Assembly: GCA_035532275.1 (NCBI GenBank)
Contig: DATKRG010000237.1
Location: forward strand, 1 to 41,397
Reading direction: 5' to 3'
DNA: 41,397 nt
From: UBA9676 sp035532275
Lineage (GTDB): Bacteria > Actinomycetota > Actinomycetes > Streptosporangiales > Streptosporangiaceae
Positions within the stretch are counted from its first letter, which is position 1. Every line of letters starts with the position of its first letter. This document shows positions 21,394-29,293 of this stretch, one piece after another. Under the pieces are notes generated by a model. That model had not been told where the DNA came from and did no database searches. It saw only the letters and a program-made list of their open reading frames with translations. The position numbers and the translations under genes were made by a program.

Positions 21394-23013
21394 ATGCCGG
21401 AGCCGCTAGCAGTCAGCGAAACGATCGGTGGCAGCGGGATCGACGCCGACGGCGTCACGATCGCCGCCCTGCGCGAGGCCCTCGCCGCCGGGTCCCTCAG
21501 CGCACGTGAGCTCACCGCTTTCTACCTGGGCCGGATCGAGCGGCTGAACCCGGCTCTGCGCGCGGTCATCAGCGTCAGCGCCGACGCCCTGAGCGAGGCC
21601 GAAGCCAGCGACGCCGCCCGGGCCCAAGAGGCCTCCCGGGCCGGGGCCAGCGACGCCGCCAGGGCCGGCGGCGCTTCCGGTCCCAGCGGGACCGCGCCGG
21701 GGCCGCTGGCCGGCATCCCGGTGCTGATCAAGGACAACATCGCGGCCAGGGGCATGCCCGCCACGGCCGGCTCGCCCGCGCTGGCCGGGGCCGGGCAGGG
21801 CGACGCCTGGCTGGTCGCCAGGCTCCGCGAGGCAGGGGCGGTCATCCTCGGCAAGGCGAACCTGTCGGAGTGGGCCAATTTCCGCTCCTCGCATTCCACC
21901 AGCGGCTGGAGCACGCTCGGTGGCCAGGCCGCCAACCCGCACGCGCTGGACCGGAACCCGTCGGGCTCCAGTTCCGGCTCGGGGGCGGCGGTGGCGGCCA
22001 GCCTGGCCCCGGTCGCGGTCGGCACCGAGACCGACGGCAGCATCGTCTGCCCGGCCAGCGCCTGCGGGATCGTCGGCCTCAAGCCCACGCTCGGCCTGGT
22101 CAGCCGGGCCGGTGTCGTGCCGGTCTCGCTGGCCCAGGACACCGCGGGCCCGATGACCCGCAGGGTCGCCGACGCCGCCGCGCTGCTGTCCGCCATGGCC
22201 GGCGCCGACCCCGCAGATCCGGCCACCGCGGCGGCGGCCGGCCAGCCGCGCGACTACACCGCCTTCCTCGACCCAGGCGCGCTGGCCGGTGCCCGGATCG
22301 GCGTGTGGCGGGACGGCTGCGCGGCCGCTGGCCCGGCCACGGTCGCGGTGCTGGCCAGCGCCCTGGCCCGGCTGGGCGGGCTCGGCGCGCACCTGGTCGA
22401 CCCGGTGGAACTGCCGGGCGCGGACGCGATCTCCGAGCCGGAGTTCACCGCTTTGCTGGCCGAGTTCAAGCACGACCTCAACGCCTACCTGGCGGCCATC
22501 CCCGGCGACCACCCGGCCTCGCTGGCCGGGCTCATCGCGTACAACAGCGCGCGCGAAGCCAGTGTGCTGGCTCACTTCGGGCAGGAGGTGTTCGAGCAGG
22601 CGGAGGCCACCGATGGCGACCTGGCCGAGCCCGGGTACGTGGCCGCCCGGGCGGAGGCGTCCCGGCGCGCCCGGGAGTCGCTGGACGGCCCGCTCGCCGC
22701 TCACCGGCTGGACGCCATCGTCACCCTGACGGCCAACCCGGCCTGGCTGACCGACTACCACCTCGGCGACCATGACGTCTTCCACACGTCGGGACCGGCG
22801 GCTGTAGCCGGGTACCCCACTATCTGCGTTCCGGCTGGCGGGGCTTTTGGGCTTCCGGTGGGGCTGTCCTTCATCGGCCCCGCCTGGAGCGAGCCGCGGC
22901 TGATCGCGCTGGCGTACGCGTTCGAGCAGGCGGCCGCCGCCCGGCTCACACCCACCCTGCAGCGCACCTGCCCGCCGCCGGCGGCAGCAGGGCGGGCCGG
23001 CACGCAGCGATAA
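21394..23013 (+). CDS. Amidase-signature family hydrolase
   Basis: 539 residues. The Ser-cisSer-Lys triad is visible: Lys in VLIKDNIA, the Gly/Ser-rich NPSGSSSGSGAAVAA with the cis-Ser, and the nucleophilic Ser in TETDGSIVCPASACG. An Ala-rich insert (about 70-103, with SDAARAQEASRAGASDAARA) interrupts the usual N-terminal region. The class resembles GatA-like amidases with peptide-amide or aryl-amide substrates. GatC/GatB do not adjoin it, so it is probably a stand-alone amidase rather than the tRNA amidotransferase subunit. Its TAA stop doubles as the first bases of the mshC -10 hexamer. Confidence 0.92.
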   Translation: MPEPLAVSETIGGSGIDADGVTIAALREALAAGSLSARELTAFYLGRIERLNPALRAVISVSADALSEAEASDAARAQEASRAGASDAARAGGASGPSGTAPGPLAGIPVLIKDNIAARGMPATAGSPALAGAGQGDAWLVARLREAGAVILGKANLSEWANFRSSHSTSGWSTLGGQAANPHALDRNPSGSSSGSGAAVAASLAPVAVGTETDGSIVCPASACGIVGLKPTLGLVSRAGVVPVSLAQDTAGPMTRRVADAAALLSAMAGADPADPATAAAAGQPRDYTAFLDPGALAGARIGVWRDGCAAAGPATVAVLASALARLGGLGAHLVDPVELPGADAISEPEFTALLAEFKHDLNAYLAAIPGDHPASLAGLIAYNSAREASVLAHFGQEVFEQAEATDGDLAEPGYVAARAEASRRARESLDGPLAAHRLDAIVTLTANPAWLTDYHLGDHDVFHTSGPAAVAGYPTICVPAGGAFGLPVGLSFIGPAWSEPRLIALAYAFEQAAAARLTPTLQRTCPPPAAAGRAGTQR

Positions 23014-23016
23014 CCT
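23011..23016 (+). promoter_or_regulatory. -10 hexamer of leaderless mshC promoter
   Basis: TAACCT, six bases before the ATG at 23023. Its first three bases are the stop codon of the amidase gene, so promoter and upstream coding end overlap. Confidence 0.55.
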
Positions 23017-23022
23017 GCGCTC

Positions 23023-24294
23023 ATGGATTCCTGGCGCGCGGTCGGCGTCCCCCCCTTGCCGGGACAGGGCCCGGAGCCGCACATCCGCGACACCGCGACC
23101 GGCAGCGTGGCGCCGGCGGCGGCCGGCCGGACCGCGACCGTGTACGCGTGCGGCATCACCCCCTACGACGCCACGCATATCGGGCATGCGGCTACTTTCC
23201 TCGCCTGGGACCTGCTGGTCCGGGCCTGGCGCGATGCCGGGCACGACGTCATCTACGTGCAGAACGTCACCGATGTGGACGACCCACTGCTCGAGCGCGC
23301 CGCCCGCGACGGCGATGACTGGCGTGAGCTGGCCGACCGGGAGATCGCGCGCTACCGGGGCGACATGGAGGCGCTGCGGGTGCTGCCGCCGGCCCGGCTG
23401 GTCGGGGCGGTCGAGGCCCTGCCGGTCATCGACCGTTTCTCGCGCCTGCTGGCCGACCGCGGCTCGCTGTATGACCTGGAGGGCGATCAGTACTTCTCGC
23501 GGGCCGCGGACGGCGGGTTCGGCTCGGTGTCACGGCTTGACCCGGCGACGATGGTGGCGCTGTCCGCCGAGCGTGGCGGTGACCCGGCCCGGCCCGGGAA
23601 GAAGGATCCGCTCGACTGCCTGGTGTGGCTGGCCGCCCGGCCCGGGGAGCCGTCCTGGGCCTCGTCGTTCGGCCCCGGGCGGCCGGGCTGGCATGTGGAG
23701 TGCGCGGCGATCGCGACCGAGTACCTCGGCGCCGAGTTCGACGTCCAGGCGGGCGGCTCCGACCTGATCTTCCCGCACCACGAGATGAGCGCCTCCCACG
23801 CCCGGGTGGCGCTCGCCGACGGCGACCCGGCCCGGCCCGGCGTGCACGCCTTCGCCCGCCGGTACGTGCACGCGGGCATGGTCCGCCTGGACGGCGAGAA
23901 GATGTCCAAGTCGCTGGGAAACCTGGTGTTCGTGAATGCGCTGCTGGCCGGCGGGACCGACCCGATGGCGGTCCGGCTGGCCATCCTGGCGCACCGCTAC
24001 CGGCTGGACTGGGACTGGACGGCGGCGGGGCTGGCCGCGGCGGCTGAGCGCCTGGGCCGCTGGCGGGCCGCCGTGAGCGGGGGGCTGGCCGCCGCGCCGG
24101 GATCCGCGCCCGGGCCGCAGGCGCAGGAGGTGCTGGCCGCCGTGCGCGAGCGGCTGGCCGACGACCTGGACGCGCCGGGTGCGCTGGCCGCGGTGGACCG
24201 CTGGGCGCGGGAGCCAGCCGCAGGGCCGGGCGCGCACGCGTCGGCGTCGCTCGTGCGGGACACGGTCGACGCGCTGCTGGGCGTCAGTCTGTAA
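23023..24294 (+). CDS. mshC: Cysteine:glucosaminyl-inositol ligase (mycothiol synthesis)
   Basis: 423 residues. MshC joins cysteine to GlcN-inositol using ATP, the third enzymatic step of mycothiol synthesis. It is a class I aminoacyl-tRNA-synthetase-like protein derived from CysRS. The N-terminus (MDSWRAVGVPPLPG) matches MshC rather than CysRS. Landmarks are ACGITPYDATHIGHA (HIGH-type motif with a Zn-ligand Cys), WHVECAAIATEYLG (second Cys), DLIFPHHEM (His ligands) and KMSKSLGN (KMSKS loop). The C-terminal tRNA-binding part of CysRS is absent, as expected. It diagnoses a mycothiol-producing actinobacterium. Confidence 0.95.
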   Translation: MDSWRAVGVPPLPGQGPEPHIRDTATGSVAPAAAGRTATVYACGITPYDATHIGHAATFLAWDLLVRAWRDAGHDVIYVQNVTDVDDPLLERAARDGDDWRELADREIARYRGDMEALRVLPPARLVGAVEALPVIDRFSRLLADRGSLYDLEGDQYFSRAADGGFGSVSRLDPATMVALSAERGGDPARPGKKDPLDCLVWLAARPGEPSWASSFGPGRPGWHVECAAIATEYLGAEFDVQAGGSDLIFPHHEMSASHARVALADGDPARPGVHAFARRYVHAGMVRLDGEKMSKSLGNLVFVNALLAGGTDPMAVRLAILAHRYRLDWDWTAAGLAAAAERLGRWRAAVSGGLAAAPGSAPGPQAQEVLAAVRERLADDLDAPGALAAVDRWAREPAAGPGAHASASLVRDTVDALLGVSL

Positions 24295-24413
24295 GAAAAT
24301 TCCGCCGCCGAACGAGGGTGCGTGGCCGGTCTCGTGCCCGCCGCACGAGCCCTCCAGGGCACACCTGGACCAGGCGACGTGGCCGGTCCCGGCCCCGTCC
24401 CGGAGCCCGGAAG

Positions 24414-24487
24414 GTGCGCGGACGGGCGCCCGGGAGGTGCGCGGACGGGCGCTCGGCGATACCGTGATATCGCACGCCGATATCGCC
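24414..24487. promoter_or_regulatory. Direct repeats and GATATCG palindrome before the small HTH-like gene
   Basis: A direct repeat GGTGCGCGGACGGGCGC occurs twice at about 24414-24454. It is followed by GGCGATA (24455-24461) with its mirror TATCGCC (24481-24487), and GATATCG twice in between. It lies 32-100 bp before the ribbon-helix-helix-like gene and is a reasonable operator for autoregulation. Binding is not shown. Confidence 0.4.
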
Positions 24488-24518
24488 CAGCCGTCGGCAC
24501 CTGATCATGGAGCGGCCC

Positions 24519-24923
24519 ATGGCCAAGAAACATCCCGGCCAGGCGGCAGCGCCCGCGCCGGACGCCCCTAAGGATCCCGCAGAACTGCTGGTCAGTGCGA
24601 TCGGAGCGCTGTCGCCGGCGGACCGCGACCTGGTCTATGCGTGGCTGCTGCGGCGCGATACCGAGCCGGGTGTGCCGGCCGGGCCGCCGCGGGCCCGCGC
24701 CGTCTCGCTGACCACCCGGTACCAGCCGGACGTGTTCCTGGGGCCGGGGGCCGTGTCCCAGACCTCCAGCCAGCAGATGGTGCCGGTCCGTTTCCCGGCC
24801 GAGCAGCATGCCCGGCTGCGGGAATGGTGCGCCGAGCACGGTTTCTCGATGGCGACCGTGATCCGCGGCCTGGTCGCCAGGTTCCTCGAAGGCCAGCTGC
24901 CCGGGCCGGCCCAGCCGGGCTGA
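24519..24923 (+). CDS. Small ribbon-helix-helix-like protein
   Basis: 134 residues from ATG 24519, with GGAG six bases upstream; an ATG at 24507 has no such site. The first 60 residues are charged, with a helical ALSPADRDLVYAWLLRR segment. The last 45 read QMVPVRFPAEQHARLREWCAEHGFSMATVIRGLVARFL in two parts: a beta strand with alternating residues (VPVRFP), then two helices, the layout of Arc/MetJ-type ribbon-helix-helix DNA-binding proteins. A middle segment (TTRYQPDVFLGPGAVSQTSS) is unassigned. Likely a transcription factor; upstream palindromes suggest autoregulation. Confidence 0.7.
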   Translation: MAKKHPGQAAAPAPDAPKDPAELLVSAIGALSPADRDLVYAWLLRRDTEPGVPAGPPRARAVSLTTRYQPDVFLGPGAVSQTSSQQMVPVRFPAEQHARLREWCAEHGFSMATVIRGLVARFLEGQLPGPAQPG

Positions 24924-24955
24924 GCGGCCGGGCTGAGCGGCCGGGCTGAGCGGCC
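24917..24955 (+). repeat. Three perfect 13-bp tandem repeats
   Basis: GGGCTGAGCGGCC repeated three times without gaps, beginning inside the last codons of the small gene (its TGA is in the first unit) and followed by a partial copy. It looks like a minisatellite-type expansion; no function is evident. Confidence 0.8.
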
Positions 24956-25113
24956 GGGCCAGAACAGCCGGGCCAGCCTGGGAGACCTTCGGCGGGTGCG
25001 GCTGTCAAGCCCCCTGCCGCCAGCTGTGGACGCCGATGACAGCCCGCGGCGCGCTGTCCACAGAACGCGGTATCCCCCTCGCCCCGGCCTGACCGCGGGC
25101 CGAGCCTGGCGGC

Positions 25114-26259
25114 ATGAAGAACTCACAGCCAGCGGGTGGCAGCTCCCCGCACACACCAGGCGGCACCGCTTCACGCGCACACCGTCAGCCCGGCTCGCCC
25201 CGGGTCCGCGTCAGCTCCCCGGCCGACATCCTCGCGGTCGTCCCCCACCTGCTCGGCTTCCACCCGGCCCGGAGCCTGGTGGTGGTCGGCGCGGGCGGGC
25301 CCGGGCAGCGGGTCGAACTCGGCTTCCGGTACGACCTGCCCGACCCGCCGGACCCCCAGGCGGCGCGCCAGATCGCCGAGCACGCCGCCAGCGTGCTGGC
25401 CCCGCGCCGGGTCACCACTGTCATCGGCATCGGCTACGGACCCGGCGTGCTGGTCACCCCGGTGATGGACGTGTTCGCCCCGGCTGCCCGGCGGGCCGGG
25501 CTGCGGGTGCGGGAGCTGTTGCGGGTCGAGGACGGGCGCTACTGGTCATACCTGTGCCGCGACGCCAGCTGCTGCCCGGCCGAGGGAGTGGCGTTCGACG
25601 CTCATGCCCACCCCGCGTCGCTGGCGATGTCAGCGGCCGGCCTGCAGGCCCTGCCGGACCGCGAGGCGGTCGCCGCCACGATCGCGCCCCTCACCGGTGC
25701 GCGGGCACGGGCACGGGACCAGGCGGCGGAGCGGGCGTGGGAGCGCTCGCTGCGGCTGGCCACCCGGGCGTCCACGCAGGGTGAAGGTGACGCCATGCGG
25801 CCGCTGATCGACGAGGGGCGGCGGGCGGTCCGGGAGGCGATCGCGCGCTACCGCGGCGGCGGCGCGATCACCGACGCCGACCGGCTCGCCTGGCTCGTGG
25901 TCACCCTCGCGCTGCTGCCGGTCCGTGATGACGCATGGGCGCGCATGGAGCCCGAGCACCGGGACGCTCACCTGCGGCTGTGGACCGACCTGGTGCGTTT
26001 CGCGGCACCCGGGTGGGCGGCGGCGCCCGCCGCGCTGCTGGCGTTCACCGCCTGGCAGTGCGGTGACGGCGCGCTGGCCAACATCGCCATCGACCGTGCA
26101 CTGGCCGCCGATCCCCGCTACTCGATGGCGCTGCTGCTGCGCGACGTCCTGGAGGCCGGGGTACCACCATCGGCGGCGCGGGCGCCGCTGAGCCCGGAAG
26201 AGGTCGAACGCAGCTACGAGCGCGCCAGCCAGCCGAACGAACCGGGTGTCCAGGCATAA
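25114..26259 (+). CDS. DUF4192 domain-containing protein
   Basis: 381 residues. After a Gly/Ser/Arg-rich leader the DUF4192 domain begins at RVSSPADILAVVPHLLGFHP. It continues with SLVVVGAGG, VTTVIGIGYGPG, GRYWSYLCRDASCCPAEG and a helical C-terminal half (LALLPVRDDAWARM, LLAFTAWQCGDGALANIAIDRAL). DUF4192 is widespread in actinobacteria, and no reaction is known to me. The CRDASCCP cysteine cluster could bind metal (inference). A weak GAGCCT hexamer six bases before the ATG may be a leaderless -10. Confidence 0.9.
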   Translation: MKNSQPAGGSSPHTPGGTASRAHRQPGSPRVRVSSPADILAVVPHLLGFHPARSLVVVGAGGPGQRVELGFRYDLPDPPDPQAARQIAEHAASVLAPRRVTTVIGIGYGPGVLVTPVMDVFAPAARRAGLRVRELLRVEDGRYWSYLCRDASCCPAEGVAFDAHAHPASLAMSAAGLQALPDREAVAATIAPLTGARARARDQAAERAWERSLRLATRASTQGEGDAMRPLIDEGRRAVREAIARYRGGGAITDADRLAWLVVTLALLPVRDDAWARMEPEHRDAHLRLWTDLVRFAAPGWAAAPAALLAFTAWQCGDGALANIAIDRALAADPRYSMALLLRDVLEAGVPPSAARAPLSPEEVERSYERASQPNEPGVQA

Positions 26260-26395
26260 AGCAGACGAACTGCCCAGGATAGACTTTCGTCGCCGTCTGA
26301 GCCGTTCGTCCAGGCCGGTGGAGGGCGTGCCGGCACGGCGGGCAGCGTTCATTCTCACTGGGAGACGGGCTGCCGCGAGCGGAGGGGAGACGGGC

Positions 26396-27934
26396 GTGAC
26401 CGACGCCGCACACCGGAGGCGGGGGGAGCGGGCCGCCGCGGACCCGGCGCAGACGGCCGCCGCTGGCCCCGCGCAGGTGCAGGCGCAGGTGCAGGCACCC
26501 CCGCAGGTCCATCTGCCAGCCGGGGTGCTGGCGGCGCACCGGGCGGCGGTGGCTGCCCTGCGCGGGGAGTACGCGGCTCTCCCGCCGGGCGCGCCGGTCC
26601 GGCTGGCCAAGCGCACCTCCAACCTGTTCCGGTTCCGCGACCCGCTGCCGGGCCGGCCGGCCGGATCCGCCGGCTCTGCCGGGCCGGCCGCGGGTGCTGG
26701 CCGGGGGGGCCTGGACGTGTCGGCCTTCGGCCACGTGCTGCACGTCGACCCGCGGGCCAGGCTGGCCGTCGTCGGCGGCATGACCACCTACGAGGACCTG
26801 GCCGACGCCACTCTCCGGCACGGCCTGATGCCGCTGGTGGTGCCGCAGCTCAAGACGATCACCCTGGGCGGGGCGGTAACGGGCCTCGGCATCGAGTCCA
26901 CCTCCCTGCGCAACGGCATGCCGCACGAGTCGGTCACGGAGATGGAGATCCTCACCGGGGACGGGCAGGTCGTCACCGCGACCGCCAGCGGCGAGCACGC
27001 CGACCTGTTCCACGGCTTCCCGAACTCCTACGGCACCCTCGGCTACGCGCTCTCGCTCACCATCGAGCTGGAGCCGGTCCAGCCGTACGTGCACCTGCGG
27101 CACTTCCGGTTCGACAACCCCGAAGCGTGCATGGCGGCGGTCGGCCAGGCCGCCGCCGACGGTGCCCTGCACGGTCACCGGGCCGACTTCATCGACGGCA
27201 CCGCGTTCAGCCCGGACGAGATCTACCTCACGGTCGGCGCCTACAGCGAGGCCGCTCCCTGGGTCAGCGACTACACCGGCCAGCGCATCTACTACCAGTC
27301 GCTGCGCGGCCCGCGGGAGGACTTCCTGACCATCCGCGACTACCTGTGGCGCTGGGACACCGACTGGTTCTGGTGCTCGCGGCCATTCGGCGTCCAGCAT
27401 CCGCTGGTCCGCCGCGCCTGGCCGCGCCGGTACCGGCGGTCCGACGTCTACCGGGCGCTGGTCGCCTTCGACCGGCGGCACCGGCTCTCCGACACCCTGA
27501 TCGCCAACCGCGGGCGGCCGGCGCGGGAAGCGGTCATCCAGGACGTGGAGATCCCGCTGGCGCGCAGCGCCGAGTTCGCGCGGTTTTTCGCGGCGCAGGT
27601 GGGCATGAGCCCGGTGTGGCTATGCCCCCTGCGGCTGCGAGGCGATCAGTCCTGGCCGCTCTACCCCATGCGGCCCGGTGAGGTCTATGTGAACTTCGGG
27701 TTCTGGGGAACCGTGGCCCTGCCCCCGGGGCGCACGGACGGCTACTACAACCGCCTGGTGGAGGCGGAGGTGGCCGCCCTCGGCGGCCACAAGGGGCTGT
27801 ATTCGACGTCGTTCTACTCGCCGGAGCAGTTCTGGGCGCACTACAACGGCCCGGCCTATGACCGGCTCAAGCGGGAGTACGACGGCGGCGGGAGGCTGGC
27901 CGGGCTGTACGAGAAGTGCGTGCGCGGGCAGTAA
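26396..27934 (+). CDS. tmsA: FAD-binding oxidoreductase of 10-methyl fatty acid synthesis
   Basis: 512 residues from GTG 26396 with a strong GGAGGGGAGA site six bases upstream. The N-terminus has an AQVQAQVQ run. The FAD-binding PCMH-type domain shows ARLAVVGGMTTYEDLADA, VPQLKTITLGGAVTGLGIES and EMEILTGDGQVV; the C-terminal half resembles the DHCR24/diminuto group. It is followed 18 bp downstream by a CFA-type methyltransferase. In actinobacteria this pair (TmsA/BfaA with TmsB/BfaB) makes 10-methyl-branched acids such as tuberculostearate. TmsB adds a methylene at the oleoyl double bond and TmsA reduces it with NADPH. The assignment rests on family plus gene pairing. Confidence 0.8.
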   Translation: MTDAAHRRRGERAAADPAQTAAAGPAQVQAQVQAPPQVHLPAGVLAAHRAAVAALRGEYAALPPGAPVRLAKRTSNLFRFRDPLPGRPAGSAGSAGPAAGAGRGGLDVSAFGHVLHVDPRARLAVVGGMTTYEDLADATLRHGLMPLVVPQLKTITLGGAVTGLGIESTSLRNGMPHESVTEMEILTGDGQVVTATASGEHADLFHGFPNSYGTLGYALSLTIELEPVQPYVHLRHFRFDNPEACMAAVGQAAADGALHGHRADFIDGTAFSPDEIYLTVGAYSEAAPWVSDYTGQRIYYQSLRGPREDFLTIRDYLWRWDTDWFWCSRPFGVQHPLVRRAWPRRYRRSDVYRALVAFDRRHRLSDTLIANRGRPAREAVIQDVEIPLARSAEFARFFAAQVGMSPVWLCPLRLRGDQSWPLYPMRPGEVYVNFGFWGTVALPPGRTDGYYNRLVEAEVAALGGHKGLYSTSFYSPEQFWAHYNGPAYDRLKREYDGGGRLAGLYEKCVRGQ

Positions 27935-27952
27935 GCGAAGGGAATGACTGGG

Positions 27953-29233
27953 ATGGCACTGGCCGAGGTGTTCGAGAAGGTGGCGGGGCCCGATGCCCCG
28001 GTGGAGTTCCGCGCGTATGACGGGAGCGCGTCGGGCACGTCAGAGGCGCCGGTGCGGATCACGGTCCGCTCGCCGGTCGCCGTCTCCTATCTGGCCCAGG
28101 CGCCGGGGTTGCTGGGGCTGGCCCGCGCCTACGTGTCCGGTCACCTCGACGTCGATGGTGACATGTACACGGCGCTCGCACGGATCACGCCTGCCCAGCA
28201 GGTACAGCTGGGCATGACCGGGCGGCTCCGGCTGCTGGGCCAGCTGGGTGGCCCGAGGCTGCTCTTCCCCCGGGTGCCGCCGCCACCGCAGGAGGTGCGG
28301 GTGAGCCGCCGCTGGGTGGGCGGGCGGCGGCACTCCAAGGGCCGGGACGCCAGCGCGATCTCGCACCACTACGACGTGTCCAACACCTTCTACGCATGGG
28401 TGCTCGGGCCGTCGATGTCCTACACCTGCGCGTGCTTCCCCCGCGAGGACGCCACCTTGGAGGAGGCGCAGTTCTACAAGCACGATCTGGTCGCCAGGAA
28501 GCTGGGCCTTCAGCCGGGCATGCGGCTGCTCGACGTCGGCTGCGGCTGGGGCGGCATGGTGATGCACGCCGCCCGTGAGTACGGGGTGAAGGCGCTGGGC
28601 GTGACCCTGTCCGAGCAGCAGGCGGCCTGGGCGCAGCAGGCGATCGCCGACGCCGGGCTGGCCGGCCTGGCCGAGGTGCGCCACCTGGACTACCGGGACG
28701 TGCCCGAGACCGGCTTCGACGCGGTCAGCTCCATCGGGCTCACCGAGCACATCGGCAAGGCCCAGCTGCCCGGTTACTTCTCCTTCCTGCACGGCAAGCT
28801 GAAGGAGGGCGGGCGGATGCTCAACCACTGCATCACCCGGCCCGACGACAATGAGCCCGCGCGGCGGGCGGGCGGGTTCATCAACCGGTACGTGTTCCCC
28901 GACGGCGAGCTGGAGGGACCCGGGTACCTGGTGTCGCGGATGAACGCCGCCGGGTTCGAGATCCGCCACGAGGAGAACCTGCGCGAGCACTACGCGCTGA
29001 CCCTGGCCGGCTGGTGCGCAAACCTGGACGCGCACTGGGAGGAGGCGGTGGCCGAGGTAGGTGCGGGCACGGCGCGGGTCTGGCGGCTGTACATGGCCGG
29101 CTCGCGGCTCGGTTTCGAGCGGAACGTGGTCGCGCTGCACCAGATCCTGGGCGTCAAGCTCGGCGTGGAAGGGCGCTCGGGGATGCCGCTGCGCCCGGAC
29201 TGGGATGCCGCCGGCGCCCCGGTCGCGGGCTAG
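27953..29233 (+). CDS. tmsB: CFA-synthase-family methyltransferase of 10-methyl fatty acid synthesis
   Basis: 426 residues from ATG 27953, ten bases after GAAGGG; an ATG at 27944 is too close to that site. The N-terminal CFA domain (about 1-110) precedes the SAM-binding domain: SHHYDVSNTFYAWVLGPSMSY shortened to its core HHYDVSN, then LLDVGCGWGG (motif I), GVTLSEQQ, and SSIGLTEHIG. The C-terminal NRYVFPDGELEG and LAGWCANLDAH are typical of the cyclopropane/methylene synthase family. Pairing with the FAD protein directly upstream points to 10-methylene formation on phospholipid acyl chains rather than ring closure. No third gene (tmsC) is recognisable nearby. Confidence 0.85.
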   Translation: MALAEVFEKVAGPDAPVEFRAYDGSASGTSEAPVRITVRSPVAVSYLAQAPGLLGLARAYVSGHLDVDGDMYTALARITPAQQVQLGMTGRLRLLGQLGGPRLLFPRVPPPPQEVRVSRRWVGGRRHSKGRDASAISHHYDVSNTFYAWVLGPSMSYTCACFPREDATLEEAQFYKHDLVARKLGLQPGMRLLDVGCGWGGMVMHAAREYGVKALGVTLSEQQAAWAQQAIADAGLAGLAEVRHLDYRDVPETGFDAVSSIGLTEHIGKAQLPGYFSFLHGKLKEGGRMLNHCITRPDDNEPARRAGGFINRYVFPDGELEGPGYLVSRMNAAGFEIRHEENLREHYALTLAGWCANLDAHWEEAVAEVGAGTARVWRLYMAGSRLGFERNVVALHQILGVKLGVEGRSGMPLRPDWDAAGAPVAG

Positions 29234-29281
29234 CGAGGGCTCCCGGGTGGTGCCCGCGGGCCATGCGGTGGACGCTGCGGG

Positions 29282-29287
29282 CAGAAT
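29282..29287 (+). promoter_or_regulatory. -10-like hexamer of leaderless dxr promoter
   Basis: CAGAAT, six bases before the GTG at 29294. The first base is C rather than T. The spacer GACGGG is not a convincing ribosome site at this distance. Confidence 0.45.
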
Positions 29288-29293
29288 GACGGG

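Noticed and set aside
21394..23013. GatA subunit of the tRNA amidotransferase
   Set aside because: The amidase signature is shared, but gatB/gatC are absent and the gene has its own promoter, so a stand-alone amidase fits better.
23023..24294. Cysteinyl-tRNA synthetase
   Set aside because: The N-terminus matches MshC and the C-terminal tRNA-binding region of CysRS is missing.
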